From Plotosus lineatus (Eukaryota > Chordata > Actinopteri > Siluriformes > Plotosidae), in the NCBI GenBank assembly GCA_024760905.1, contig CM045745.1:4187782-4251781 (forward strand): a stretch of 64,000 nucleotides of DNA, given 5' to 3'. Position numbers and translations under genes: made by a program. Shown one piece after another: positions 45,780 to 55,139 of the stretch (position 1 is its first letter; every line of letters starts with the position of its first letter). The notes beneath the pieces were generated by a model. The model ran no database searches and was not told where the DNA came from. It saw nothing but the letters and a program-made list of their open reading frames with translations.

Positions 45780-46440
45780 TTGGACTTATGATGTTCTTTC
45801 ATATAGACCAAAGGTGAACACTTAAAGAAGCAGCATCTAGGACCATCTTGCATGTTTTTGAATTGTGGCAGAAGGCAGGCATTCCACACCAGAGAATTGA
45901 TTCTGGAATTCGCGTTCTGATGAAGCTTCACCGTGAAAATGGGAATCTAAAAAAGAACAGAAAGAGAAGTAATGATCGAAACAAAAATGAACCAGCAGGC
46001 ATTCATAAATCATCTCAGATAGCTTGATAATTATTACGAGTGATACACTGACAACAGTGAAAATTGAAGAAGTCCAACAGTTTTTGATCATGCAACGCAG
46101 TAATGTTTTATCTTGCACTATGGGTGGAGTTGATGTTTTGCTGGCTGCAAAGGAGAGAAGAAAAACTGATTGAGAGCAGCAACAGCACAGTTATGCACTA
46201 AAATTGGAATGAACAAGTGCAGCTGTGCAGCACGGCCTTGAATGCGACTTTCACATTACCTGCATCTCATCGGATGAAGAGTTTCTAGGTTTGTGATTCA
46301 AGACAAACATTTTAACCAAAGTGACAAATACTCAATGTGGTGAATGATCTGATGTGGCTGGAGCTCTAGAGCGTGTGAACATTCCTGATAGCGGAGCTAC
46401 ATATGTTGTTGGCCACGATGTTAACACATTGAACGAATCC
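45780..46440 (+). pseudogene. fragment of an unnamed multicopy gene family
   Basis: Broken plus-strand text: AGIPHQRIDSGIRVLMKLHR and ENLKKNRKR near 45880-45970; EEVQQFLIMQRSNVLSCTMG and GVDVLLAAKERRKTD near 46065-46170; ALERVNIPDSGATYVVGHDV near 46362-46420. The order matches proteins I have seen in many copies in fish, arthropod and cnidarian genomes, probably transposon-derived; I cannot name the superfamily. The surrounding 45400-46625 seems to belong to the same insertion. Confidence 0.5.
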
Positions 46441-47175
46441 AATAAACATCTCGATAGGCCACTAGTGCTACTGTCCTCCACTGGCCTTGCTAGCTGCATC
46501 ACTGAGAGGACTGCTGTAATCATCCATGTTTTCTGCACGAATGGCAGGATGAGTGCACAAGGTTTCTTGGCAACAGACCCTTGGAATGGTATGATGATGA
46601 ACACTACCAGGAACTTTACACAGCAGTAGCATCCATGCAGGTTGTAAATGGCAGTGCATGATAATGTTATTCCTACAAAGATATGAACATAACTGCTGCA
46701 CTATGGCTTTTTCTAAGAGCTTAGAGATAAAAGGGAGGTTTGACATGAGCCTGCAGTTGGATGGCTTATATGGGTCAAGATCAGGTTTTTTTAATCAGAA
46801 GTTTGATAACTGCTAGTTTAAAGGATTTCGGTTCATAACCAGTACTGGGGGAAGAATTTATTAAATTTAATAAAGGGTTGATCATTTCTGATAATATTTG
46901 TTTAAAGAAACATGGAGGCACTGTCTAGTTCTGTCTTTTGAAGGGAGATAAAACACTCAAGTTGCAGATTTACTGGCGTTATATATTATTATTTACTGTT
47001 TTAGTTATTAACAAGTCTGTCTTTAAATTTAGGAAATCCATTTTTGCCTGATATTTTCAATTTATCATGAGATAAGTTTGTTAAAACATCGCTGCTATAA
47101 ATTGATAGTTTACATGTTTTGTTCATGGTCTTAGTCCTAGTTAATTCTGCAACAATATTAAATACACATTTCAGT

Positions 47176-47471
47176 TCTTCTTTCTTCTTCTTTTACTTTC
47201 GGCTGCTCCCTTCAGGGGTCGCCCTGTCCTCCGCATCTTCTTTTCTGACTCCAACGACCTTCATGTCTTCCTTCACCACATCCATAAATCTCTTCTTTGG
47301 TCTTCCTCAAGGCCTTCTGCCTGGTAGTTCCAACCTCAGCATCCTACTGCCAAATATACTCACTATCCCTCCTCTGTACATGTCCAAACTATCTCAATCT
47401 AGCCTCTCTGACTTTGTCTCCAAAACATCTTACGTGGGCTGTCCCTCTGATATACTCATTTCTGATCCTAT
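47176..47471 (-). mobile_element. RTE LINE fragment D (3' end only)
   Basis: The last about 300 bp of the family: minus-strand text for the ORF2 C-terminus (RFGDKVREARLR-like region) to GGGAGCAGCCGAAAGTAAAA and AAGAAG. A small internal deletion removes the CTGTGGCG-to-GGAC segment. Typical 5'-truncated insertion, inside the L2 LINE. Confidence 0.87.
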
Positions 47472-48154
47472 ATTTTTGTTATTTCCTATTAGATTTGAGA
47501 AATATTCTGCTTTTGCAGCACTAAGCACTTTTCTTTAATTAACGGGACTCTCTTTCCATTCTAATTGGAAAACCAGTAAATAGTTTAGCACCATTTTCGT
47601 TGTAATTTGCATTTGTTCTGTTTTCGTGGGCATGTTTCATCATTATACCAGGCGGATAACTCTTTCTCTCAGATTGGTTTTCTTTTAAGAGGAGCTCCAT
47701 TATCTAGCGTACATTGTAAATTTGACTCAAAGCACTCGGTGGCTTTATCAAGTTCTGTGGGGTCTGATGGTGATCCAATCATCGTTGATAATTCTGGAAG
47801 ATTATTCATGAAACTCTGTGCAGTGGTTGATGTAAAACTGTTGCTGAATGCGATAACGTGGCAAGGTGTATGTATTAGTACTGAGGCGTGTAAGTGAGAT
47901 AAGATAATGATCTGAAATAGTTTCTGACTGTAGAACTGCGACTATATTTTTAATATTTAATCCCACGGTTAGGATTGAATTGAGAGTGTGAGCAGCTTTA
48001 TGAGTGGATCCTATTAAATTCTGATTTCCCCCCCGACTGAATCTAGGGTGGATACGAACGCTGTTTTTAAAGGATCCTCTGAGTTATCGTAATGAATATT
48101 GAAGTCTCCAATAATAAAACTTTATAGAAAGACACACACAGGTTTGAAATTGTC

Positions 48155-48503
48155 TGTCTTCCTTTCGGCTTTTTCCCTTTTACTTGGGAGTCGCCACAGC
48201 GAATCATCTTGATGCGCACGTTTGATTTGACAGAGGTTTTTACGTCGGATGCCCTTCCTGTCACAACCCTTTTTAGCAAGGGACAGAAACACACTGACGA
48301 CTTTGCAGCTCTTCTTTACGAAAGTCAGCAATGGTTCTTTTACATGCCTCTCACCATAGACAGTGAGAGACATGGCCCGCCTTTGATAATCCAGTTAGCC
48401 GCACTGGAGGGGACAGTGACAACCCTGTGGAGAGTGGGACTCGAACCCCCAACCTTTGGATCAGCGATCCAGCGCCCTATACCACTAGACCACCACTGCC
48501 CCA
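48155..48503 (-). mobile_element. SINE, RTE-tail type, full length
   Basis: Minus strand: GGGGCAGTGGTGGTCTAGTGG head with intact A box and B box (GGTTCGAGTCC), spacer TGTCACTGTCCCCTCCAGTG, common body, AAAAGGGTTGTGACAGGAAG, GGGCATCCGACGTAAAAACC, then CGCTGTGGCGACTCCC and AAAAGCCGAAAGGAAG. The best-preserved member; useful as a family reference. Confidence 0.9.
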
Positions 48504-48735
48504 CAAAAGTCTTCAAATTCACATAGGAATTCTGAGTCTGTCCCTGGGGATCTGTAAATAATAATTAAAGGAATCATATGTGTGTGTGCATAATTTTTCC
48601 TGGAACATATGTAATGTTAATATGTAGAATTTTAAATTGGCTAAATTCAGGTGTGGATTTTTGTATAAATTCGAGATTATCAGTATAAATAAATGTGATG
48701 CTCCTCCTCTGCCAGTTAGATGAGGTTGGTGTACA

Positions 48736-49028
48736 GTAGGCCCTCGTTATCCGTGGGGGTTCGGTTCCGGCCCCTCCCGTGAATCAAGATAATCCACGAG
48801 TTCTGTACCTGGAAGTAAAACCCCAAGTATCATATTACATGCGCGAATGATCAACCGGAAGTAAAATACTATGTATCTATTACGTACGCTAAAATATGCT
48901 TCTCAAACACATTCTATAGACAGTCTTACTCATTAATAAAGTGTTAATGTAGTAAAATGTAGTTATGATTAATGAAAACTTTTGAATTTTGTACTGTGAT
49001 ATTTATTAATAAAATATATAAACATTAT
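48736..49028. mobile_element. Tigger-like element (family 4), half copy
   Basis: CAGTAGGCCCTCGTTATCCG after TA, then GATAATCCACGAGTTCTGTA, GACAGTCTTACTCATTAATA and a stop at the next element. Reverse of the right half of 41375-42598. Confidence 0.75.
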
Positions 49029-49032
49029 ACAG

Positions 49033-49802
49033 CAGTCATCCTTTGAATATCGCGGATAATGTAGATCAGACTTGGCTGCGATATTTGAAAAACTGCTAAG
49101 TAGGAACGCCCCTCTCATTTTTACCATGTTGTCTCATTTCTATATGTTTTCGCGTTTAGACAATATCAAGAAGTGTATATTAAACGTTACACAGTTGTAT
49201 GCATAGGTAAATACTGTAATGTATTAATATTTAAATAGAATTTATATATAAATACTTTAAGTACCGTACTCACCTCTGACAATAGCTCTTCTCCGCTTGA
49301 TCTTAATCTTAGTCTTTTTTGATGTAACACACGCTAGATTCATTTATGCCATAATGGCGTGCTACATGGGCATACATATTGCCCGCCGTCAGCACATCTA
49401 GCAACTTCACTTTTTGGGTCACTGTCATCATATTTCACTTTTTCTTGGGCTCATTGGATACCGTAGATGGTGAAGGACGTTCACAAACACTGTAAGAGCA
49501 CAAAATCACAAAAATTCCCGCGGGAATGTGCGAGGCTACAGCGTCACGCGTCTAAGCCAATCAGCTTATGAGATTGAGTTGAGTGGGCGGTCCCTGCCTG
49601 AACTGGGGAGGATGGGCACTTCAGTCTGTTGTTAGTAAACAATTGATGCAGCCTGCCTTGGGTCCCTGCCTTCCGCTTGCGTACATGCGAGTTTCAGCAC
49701 GAATTTTGAATTTAATTTTTAATTTTTATTTTATTTTTTATTAAAATACCACGATGTGCCAAGACCACCAAGTTCAAATCGCGAAGTGGCAAGGGATGAC
49801 TG
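49033..49802. mobile_element. Tigger-like MITE (family 5)
   Basis: Left CAGTCATCCTTTGAATATCG and right CGCGAAGTGGCAAGGGATGACTG pair with the reverse-oriented copy at 52836-53436. Contains GGGCGGTCCCTGCCTGAACT and AAATTCCCGCGGGAATGTGC. Confidence 0.8.
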
Positions 49803-49811
49803 TATATATAT

Positions 49812-50152
49812 AACATGCAGCCGTGAGGGAGGGGCACAAGCCAGTGTCTCTCCCTCATGCCGGTCCCAAGCCCGGATAAATGCAGAGGGTTGCGTCAGGA
49901 AGGGCATCCGGCATAAAACAAATGCCAAATAAAATATGCGAGTCGCACCAAAAAATTTCATACCGGATCGGTCGAGGCCTGGGTTAAAAACGACCGCCAT
50001 CAATGCTGTTAACCAACAGGGTGCTGGTGGAAATTGGACCACTGTTGGTCGAAGACGTCAAAGAAGGTGAGGCGGGAGGCGCGTCCGTAGGCAGAGAGAG
50101 AAGAGGAAAGGCATGACTCTAGGACTGAAAATAGGGACTTTGAATGTTGGAA
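49812..50152 (+). mobile_element. RTE LINE fragment E (5' end only)
   Basis: 5'UTR (CATGCAGCCGTGAGGGAGG, CCGGTCCCAAGCCCGGATAA, CAACAGGGTGCTGGTGG) and the first codons of the ORF (ACTCTAGGACTGAAAATAGG), then ends at GAATGTTGGAA. The 3' 2.8 kb is absent. Confidence 0.87.
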
Positions 50153-50159
50153 TGTTTGA

Positions 50160-50950
50160 ATGTTGACCCTATCAGGCCAGGCTTACCCTCAAAAGTACAA
50201 TTATCTATAAAGCCCACTTGGACATCAAGAACTTCAGGGACCACAGCCAGCTTTAAGCTACATCATCATGACATTGGGATGGGGTCAGAGCATATTACAA
50301 CATCGGACATTACCTTCACTAATTTCCACACCTCTATAAACTTACTCTTGGTAATCTCTGACTGATGAAGGCGTATATCATTAACTCCTGCATGTGTAAT
50401 TGTCTTGGAGAACATTTGCTCGCCTAAGAACCTCAGATAAACCTGCTGTATCTGGTGTTCTGGCTCCTGGGATACACCTAACAAGCGCCACTGGTGCCCC
50501 TAAATGACTAGCTAATTTCACGTGCCTTAAAATGGAATTTCCTCTAACCAGAGACCTTTCCGGCTTTTGTGTGGGTGTCTCACTGTAGAGAACAAACCTG
50601 TTCGTACGAGTGGTGCTCCCATGGGCGAGCATCAGCATTAGTTTTGGCTTTATGAGTATGCTGCAGCATCGTCACCCATTTGCCCCACTGTGAGGCTATC
50701 TCCGCCTCAGGCACCCAGACTTCCGGGTACAGGAACAACGCTACCCTCACTCTTATTCATAATCTCTGAAATGTGGATGTGCACTTCTAACGCTACAATC
50801 TTCTCCATCAGAGAGTTAACTAGTCCACACCTATCACAGATAAACTTATCACTCATGACAGAGGGAGCACTAAACATCCTGCACTCAGCACAGTGAACAA
50901 GCTGGATAATCGCTATGATGTTAAAAACAAACCTTAACTGGAGACTTGTG
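50160..50950 (-). mobile_element. L2/CR1-type LINE ORF1 remnant (SGNH-like)
   Basis: Minus strand: SDKFICDRCGLVNSLMEKIV (CxxC and coiled coil, about 50780-50860), VVPVPGSLGA, LVRGNSILRHVKLASHL and CIPGARTPDTAGLSEVL (50395-50560; SGNH-hydrolase block I), then ITHAGVNDIRLHQSEITKSK and VICSDPIPMS (50266-50430; later blocks). This zinc-coiled coil-esterase layout is typical of ORF1 of fish L2/CR1-group LINEs. It has the same orientation as the L2 ORF2 downstream and may be its 5' half. Confidence 0.72.
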
Positions 50951-51309
50951 GCTAGTCGCAGGATGTTGTTGATTTAGCGTTTTGAGGAAAAGTAAGTATA
51001 AATAAAATGACTAAAACTACCTGAAGTGAAAAGAAGAGAAAAGCAATGAAATTAAAATTAATTTCCTAAAGTCGAACCAGAAAAAGCTAGTTTAATCCGT
51101 TGACAAGCAGCTACCGGCTCGTGATTCGAAAAACTGGCAGTGATACAGAAGTCCGGTCTTTCTTCATGGTTTATGTTTCTTTCGTTCTCTTCACAATTCT
51201 TTCTGGAGACATACGTGACACATGTTCAAACCAACGTAGGTTGTTATTTTCAACCGTCAGTATAACTGGCTGTACTTTGAACACTTTTCAGATTTCAGTG
51301 TTCCAACAT

Positions 51310-52260
51310 CAAGTATAAATATTTCACTTCAGCTGCTTACATCTTGCTGAACTTTTCTGTCAGGGTCCATGCTTCCCTGCTATAGAGAAGGACTGGTTGT
51401 AATACAGATGCGTACAAAAATATTCCTTCCTTTTTGATGTACAGAGATCTCTCGCTGTAAAATCTCCAATCAAAACTACTTACATTTTTATGAGGTGCAT
51501 GTCTGTATGCATATGTATTTATATTTTATTTTCATCTTATGCATTATTTTTAATGTTTAATTGTTATTATAAGCATTTATAGCATTGGACATGTATTTAT
51601 TGATATTATATGCACATATACATGCACATATACATCAGTAGGGGGGTTGTGTGGGGTTGATCCTACTTCACGGATTGCAGTGATCGCAGGGGATCTCGGT
51701 TCCAATTAACAGTGGAAAGTGAGGGATCCCTGTATATTCTTCTATCTAAGGAAAGGGTACATAAATCCCATGTTCTTTGGGAATTTGCTGATTCTGTTGT
51801 CAATTGCATTCTTCAGGAGGTTACCTTAACTCAGTTCACTTCCTAAAATGACAAATTTGTCCCTCGAAATCATCATGTCCTCAGTCTTGTCAATACTCAG
51901 TTTTAGTCCCTACTTGGTAATGGTCTCCAACCAGTTTCTAATGACTTCTTCCAACTGGTTTCGAGACTGAGCAGATTTCACTATATCATCTGCTTACCTG
52001 AGTCTGAGTGCTGCTGTTTGGTCCGCTGTTCCCTTTCCAGTTTGAAACCCACACTGTGATATTGAAAGCATTCTCTAAATAGTCCCTCTGAAGCCTTTCA
52101 AGGATCCTCTCATACACTTTTTCAACATGGCTCATTAATGAGATTCTCTGATAGTTCTTGAGAGTCTCCTTTATCCTTATCTTAATTTCTTAAAAAAGGA
52201 ACATTTTACCAACATGTTTCCTTTCTGGTGGCACACATCCTATGGACTATACTAAGTTAA
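51310..52260 (-). mobile_element. LINE RT remnant with nested MITE
   Basis: Minus strand: RT text LISHVEKVYERILE (about 52110-52150), ADDIVKSAQSRNQLEEVIRN and WLETIT (about 51925-51995; the ADD catalytic motif), SIDKTEDMMISRDKFV (about 51850-51900). After the MITE at 51442-51732 comes a C-terminal scrap YSREAWTLTEKFSKM (about 51345-51395). Frames are broken; an internal segment between finger and palm is deleted. Confidence 0.65.
51442..51732. mobile_element. MITE (family 7), complete, 291 bp
   Basis: CAGAGATCTCTCGCTGTAAA at left and GTGAGGGATCCCTG at right are imperfect inverted repeats between TA dinucleotides. Shares its interior with 7683-7946. It splits the surrounding LINE. Confidence 0.72.
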
Positions 52261-52835
52261 ATAACACTGGGTTACAAAAAAAGAGTAAGTTGTCTATGTT
52301 TTATGTCATCCAAAAATGACATTCAACTTCCTCAGTCAGCTCAGGTTTTTATACTAGTTTGATTTTGAAAAATCCGATCTTCTGACTAAATTGATTACAT
52401 TTTTGTGACATTATAAGTTGATTTTCGTTAATATTTCTCATCCACAAAAATATTTTATGGGAAAAAAATCATTTTCTAACAGACTGTAATTATTAAATAT
52501 TACAAACTTCAATTTCTGTAAATTGAATAGCACACATTGACAAAGGTAAGTACATGTAAATTGAACATTACGTCGTCATTGTGCAAAACTCAAGGCATGA
52601 ACTTGTGTTTCAATGGTCAGCAGCAGCAATGTCTCTCTTCAGAGTCCAACAGTAATCAGCCATCGTGACTGCATCCCAGCATTCATGATACCTGGTCTCC
52701 ATCTCTTTTATGTCCTGATGGAATGTCTCCCCTGCTCATCACTCATTGGTCCCCAGTTGTTAGGAAACTGATCCATATGTGAAAATAAGTAATGCATTTT
52801 GATGCTCTTGTTGTATTCAAAGTTTCTGAACTATA
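52261..52835 (-). pseudogene. remnant of an unnamed 'HQDI.eME.RYHECWD' family
   Basis: At about 52600-52800 the minus strand reads YFHIWISFLTTGDQ-like text, then GERFHQDIKEMETRYHECWD and DYCWTLKRDIAAADH across frames. I know similar text from multicopy proteins of fish and arthropods, but not their function. The rest (52261-52600) is AT-rich with nothing recognised. Confidence 0.45.
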
Positions 52836-53436
52836 CAGCCATCCCTTGCCACTTCGCGATTTGAGCATCGCGGTCTTGGTACATTGCGGTATTTTAATAT
52901 TAAATAAAATAAAATACAAATATTCATAAAAAATTCAAAATTCGCGCTGAAACTCATATGTAAGCAGGCAGGCTGCGTCCATTGTTTCCAAACGACAGAC
53001 TGAAGTGCCCCTCCTCCCCAGTTCAGGCAGGGACCGCCCACTCAACTCAATCTCGCAAGCTGATTGGCTTAGACGCGTGACGCTGTTGCCTTGCACATTC
53101 CCGTGGGATTTCTTATGATTTTGTGATCTTACTGTATAGTGTTTGTGAATGTCCTGCACCGCGGAGAAGAGCTACAGTATTTTCAGAGGATGTGTACAGT
53201 ACTTAAAGTATTTATATATAAATTCTATTTAAATATTAATACATTACAGTATTTACATATGCATATAACGTTAGTTTAATATACACTTCTTGATGTTGTA
53301 TAGACGCGAAAACATATAGAAATGAGACAATATGGTACAAATGGGTGGCAGGGGGCGGGGCATTCCTATTTCCCGGTTTTTCGAATATCGCGGCCAGATC
53401 TGGTCTACATTATCCGAGATATTCAAGGGATGACTG
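52836..53436. mobile_element. Tigger-like MITE (family 5), 601 bp
   Basis: CAGCCATCCCTTGCCACTTC at left after TA; AGATATTCAAGGGATGACTG at right. Interior GGCAGGGACCGCCCACTCAA matches 49033-49802 in reverse. Confidence 0.82.
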
Positions 53437-53439
53437 TCG

Positions 53440-53600
53440 TTCTTCTTTTTTTTTGGTATTCATAATGTTAATAAGGACACAGTGTTATGCAGAGGATTAC
53501 TTATAACAATTTTTAGACACATACCACTATTTATCTTGGGGGGGCGTGAAATGTTTTCCTCTTCCTGGGGGGGCACGACAGAAAATAATTGAGAAGCACT
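53440..53600. mobile_element. hAT-like end fragment
   Basis: TTGGGGGGGCGTGAAATG and TAATTGAGAAGCACTG, the usual right-end wording of a hAT family. The left end is not visible. Confidence 0.5.
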
Positions 53601-53601
53601 G

Positions 53602-53830
53602 GTCTATGGTGATAAGCATGTAAAAGAACCATTGCTGACTTTCGTAAAAAAAAAAAAAAAAAAAAGAGTAGGCTGCAAGGCTGTCAGTGTGTTTCTGTCC
53701 CTTGCTAAAAGGGTTGTGTCAGGAAGGGCATCAGACGTAAAAACCTCTGCCAAATCAAAAATGTGCGAATCAGATGATTTGCTGTGGTGACCCCTGAAAA
53801 AGGGAAAAAGCCCAAAGGAAACTACTACTA
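53602..53830 (+). mobile_element. SINE, RTE-tail type, 5' truncated, near exon 3
   Basis: Body from TCTATGGTGATAAGCATG, an A-run of about 21 within TTTCGTAAA, GTTGTGTCAGGAAGGGCATC, GATTTGCTGTGGTGACCCC and AAAAAGCCCAAAGG, then (CTA)n. Lies 131 bp before myrip exon 3. Confidence 0.87.
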
Positions 53831-53961
53831 CCAGTACTCTTGGTGGAAACGGGTTTGGTAGATATCCCAGAATATTTGGCGATATCTTGTCTTGTTTTAT
53901 ATACACTACATATACATGTGTTCCTTTATACCATGGGTGTTTGATATGTGTGTGTTTGCAG

Positions 53962-54098
53962 ACTACTAAAGGCACAGTCTTTGGAGTGGTTCTATAGTAA
54001 TGTAAGGAGACGATTTAAGAGATTTGGCAGTGCAAAGGTCCTGAAGATGCTCTACAGAAGACATGTTGGAGACCAGGGGAGCCAGGCAGACTTTACAG
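53962..54098 (+). CDS. myrip: myrip coding exon 3 (SLEWFY Rab27-contact segment)
   Basis: 137 nt encoding residues 111-156: RLLKAQSLEWFYSNV, then RRRFKRFGSAKVLKMLYRRH. The SLEWFY motif corresponds to the Rab27-specificity motif of Slac2/Slp proteins, and RFKRFGSAKVLK.LYR is near-identical to MYRIP as I remember it. Acceptor tgtgtttgcag|a and donor ACAG|GTGTTG; the exon ends in phase 1. A SINE with a long internal A-run lies about 130 bp upstream. Residues after H145 (VGDQGSQADFT) fall in the variable linker. Confidence 0.9.
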
Positions 54099-54728
54099 GT
54101 GTTGAATTTAGTTAATTTCTGTTTCTGGAATTAATGAGATGGATGACTAATTTTGGGGCTACGTCACTGATGATAATTGAAAACATTTTGATTGAGTTAC
54201 TTTATATTAGATGTATATTATTTATTGGGGAAATTTATACCTGGACAAGTGTATAAAATTTATACACTTACGGCACACTGACATCCATCATATCATTGTG
54301 AAACAGAAAAAGAGAGAATCTCCCTTGCTCGAGTTAGCTTTCTTGCCAGATTCCGTAACTGGCCTAAAAGGGCCATGGCAAGGGGAGTTTGTCCGGTCCT
54401 AATGGCAACCCTAACAAAGCTTCATCAGTCTTCTGCAAAGACGGAACATCCTGCAGAACGGCAATCTTTTGAAATATTTTTCATTTTTTTATGGTAGTCA
54501 CATATGAATAAAATATATAAATCAGGAATTAAAATTAGAGCATTGGAAATTTATTCTATGCTCAAAATAAGATCTTGAGACTTTTTTGGTTTAATAATTA
54601 AATAATGAAACTTAACTGATACTATCGATTCTTGTACTTAATGACTTCATGGGGTTTGGGACATTTAATTAAAAGGTATATTAAAATATATTGACTGAGA
54701 TCACTTGACAATTTAAAGGAAAAGAAAG
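54099..54728. other. intron start after exon 3
   Basis: No coding or repeat feature recognised. Confidence 0.5.
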
Positions 54729-54830
54729 TACTGTATTTTCCGGACTATAAGTCACACTTTTTTCATACTTTGGCTGAAGGCACGACTATACTCCAGAGCA
54801 ACTTATATATAAAATTATTACATATAATTC
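54729..54830. mobile_element. end of a 'TTTTCCGGACTATAAGTC' DNA element
   Basis: CTGTATTTTCCGGACTATAA then CATACTTTGGCTGAAGGCAC and GAGCAACTTATATA: the end of a DNA element very common in fish genomes. The rest is missing. Confidence 0.6.
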
Positions 54831-54859
54831 TGTTCGTCATGATCTCTTATCCATCGGAT

Positions 54860-55080
54860 CCGATGATGATGTTTGCATTTTGCAGCTCATCGATGAATGC
54901 GAAGGTGGCTCTGCAGTCCTAGCCTGGCCAGGTCCTCTCCAGCGGGTATGTGTTGGAAGCCTTCACAATCAGCAACGGTGTGAAGCAGGGCTGTGTCCTA
55001 GCTCCAGTCCTGTTTAACGTGTTCTTCACCTGCATGTTGTCCCATGTGGAGGGGCCAAAAGCTGTCTTCAGAGCGCTGAA
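54860..55080 (+). mobile_element. LINE RT fragment
   Basis: Plus strand reads FTISNGVKQGCVLAPVLFNV, then FFTCMLSHVEG, RT domain block with the QG motif. Same LINE type as 20900-22620, where this part is deleted. Confidence 0.7.
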
Positions 55081-55139
55081 GAATTTGTTGGAGTTGTGGG
55101 TATCTGCATAGTATCTGCATAGTGCTTGACTTCGGTGGC

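Larger units (their letters stand above)
43633..48732 (-). mobile_element. L2-clade LINE, repeatedly interrupted
   Basis: Minus-strand ORF2 fragments in order: endonuclease text at 48510-48730 (decayed) and 47560-48115 (IGDFNIHYDNSEDPLKTAF, then SDHYLISLT); linker and RT start at 46625-47170 (DPYKPSNCRLMSNLPFISKL, LEKAIVQQL); RT thumb at 43640-43885 and 45297-45400 (NLGVIIDAGLSFEAHI, then FFYLRNVAKM, YWLPLKFHIQYKILLYKLI). Insertions: Tc1 (43890-45294), an unnamed gene-like fragment (about 45400-46625), RTE 3' piece (47176-47471) and a SINE (48155-48503). All joins are inferred from the continuity of L2 wording. Confidence 0.75.
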
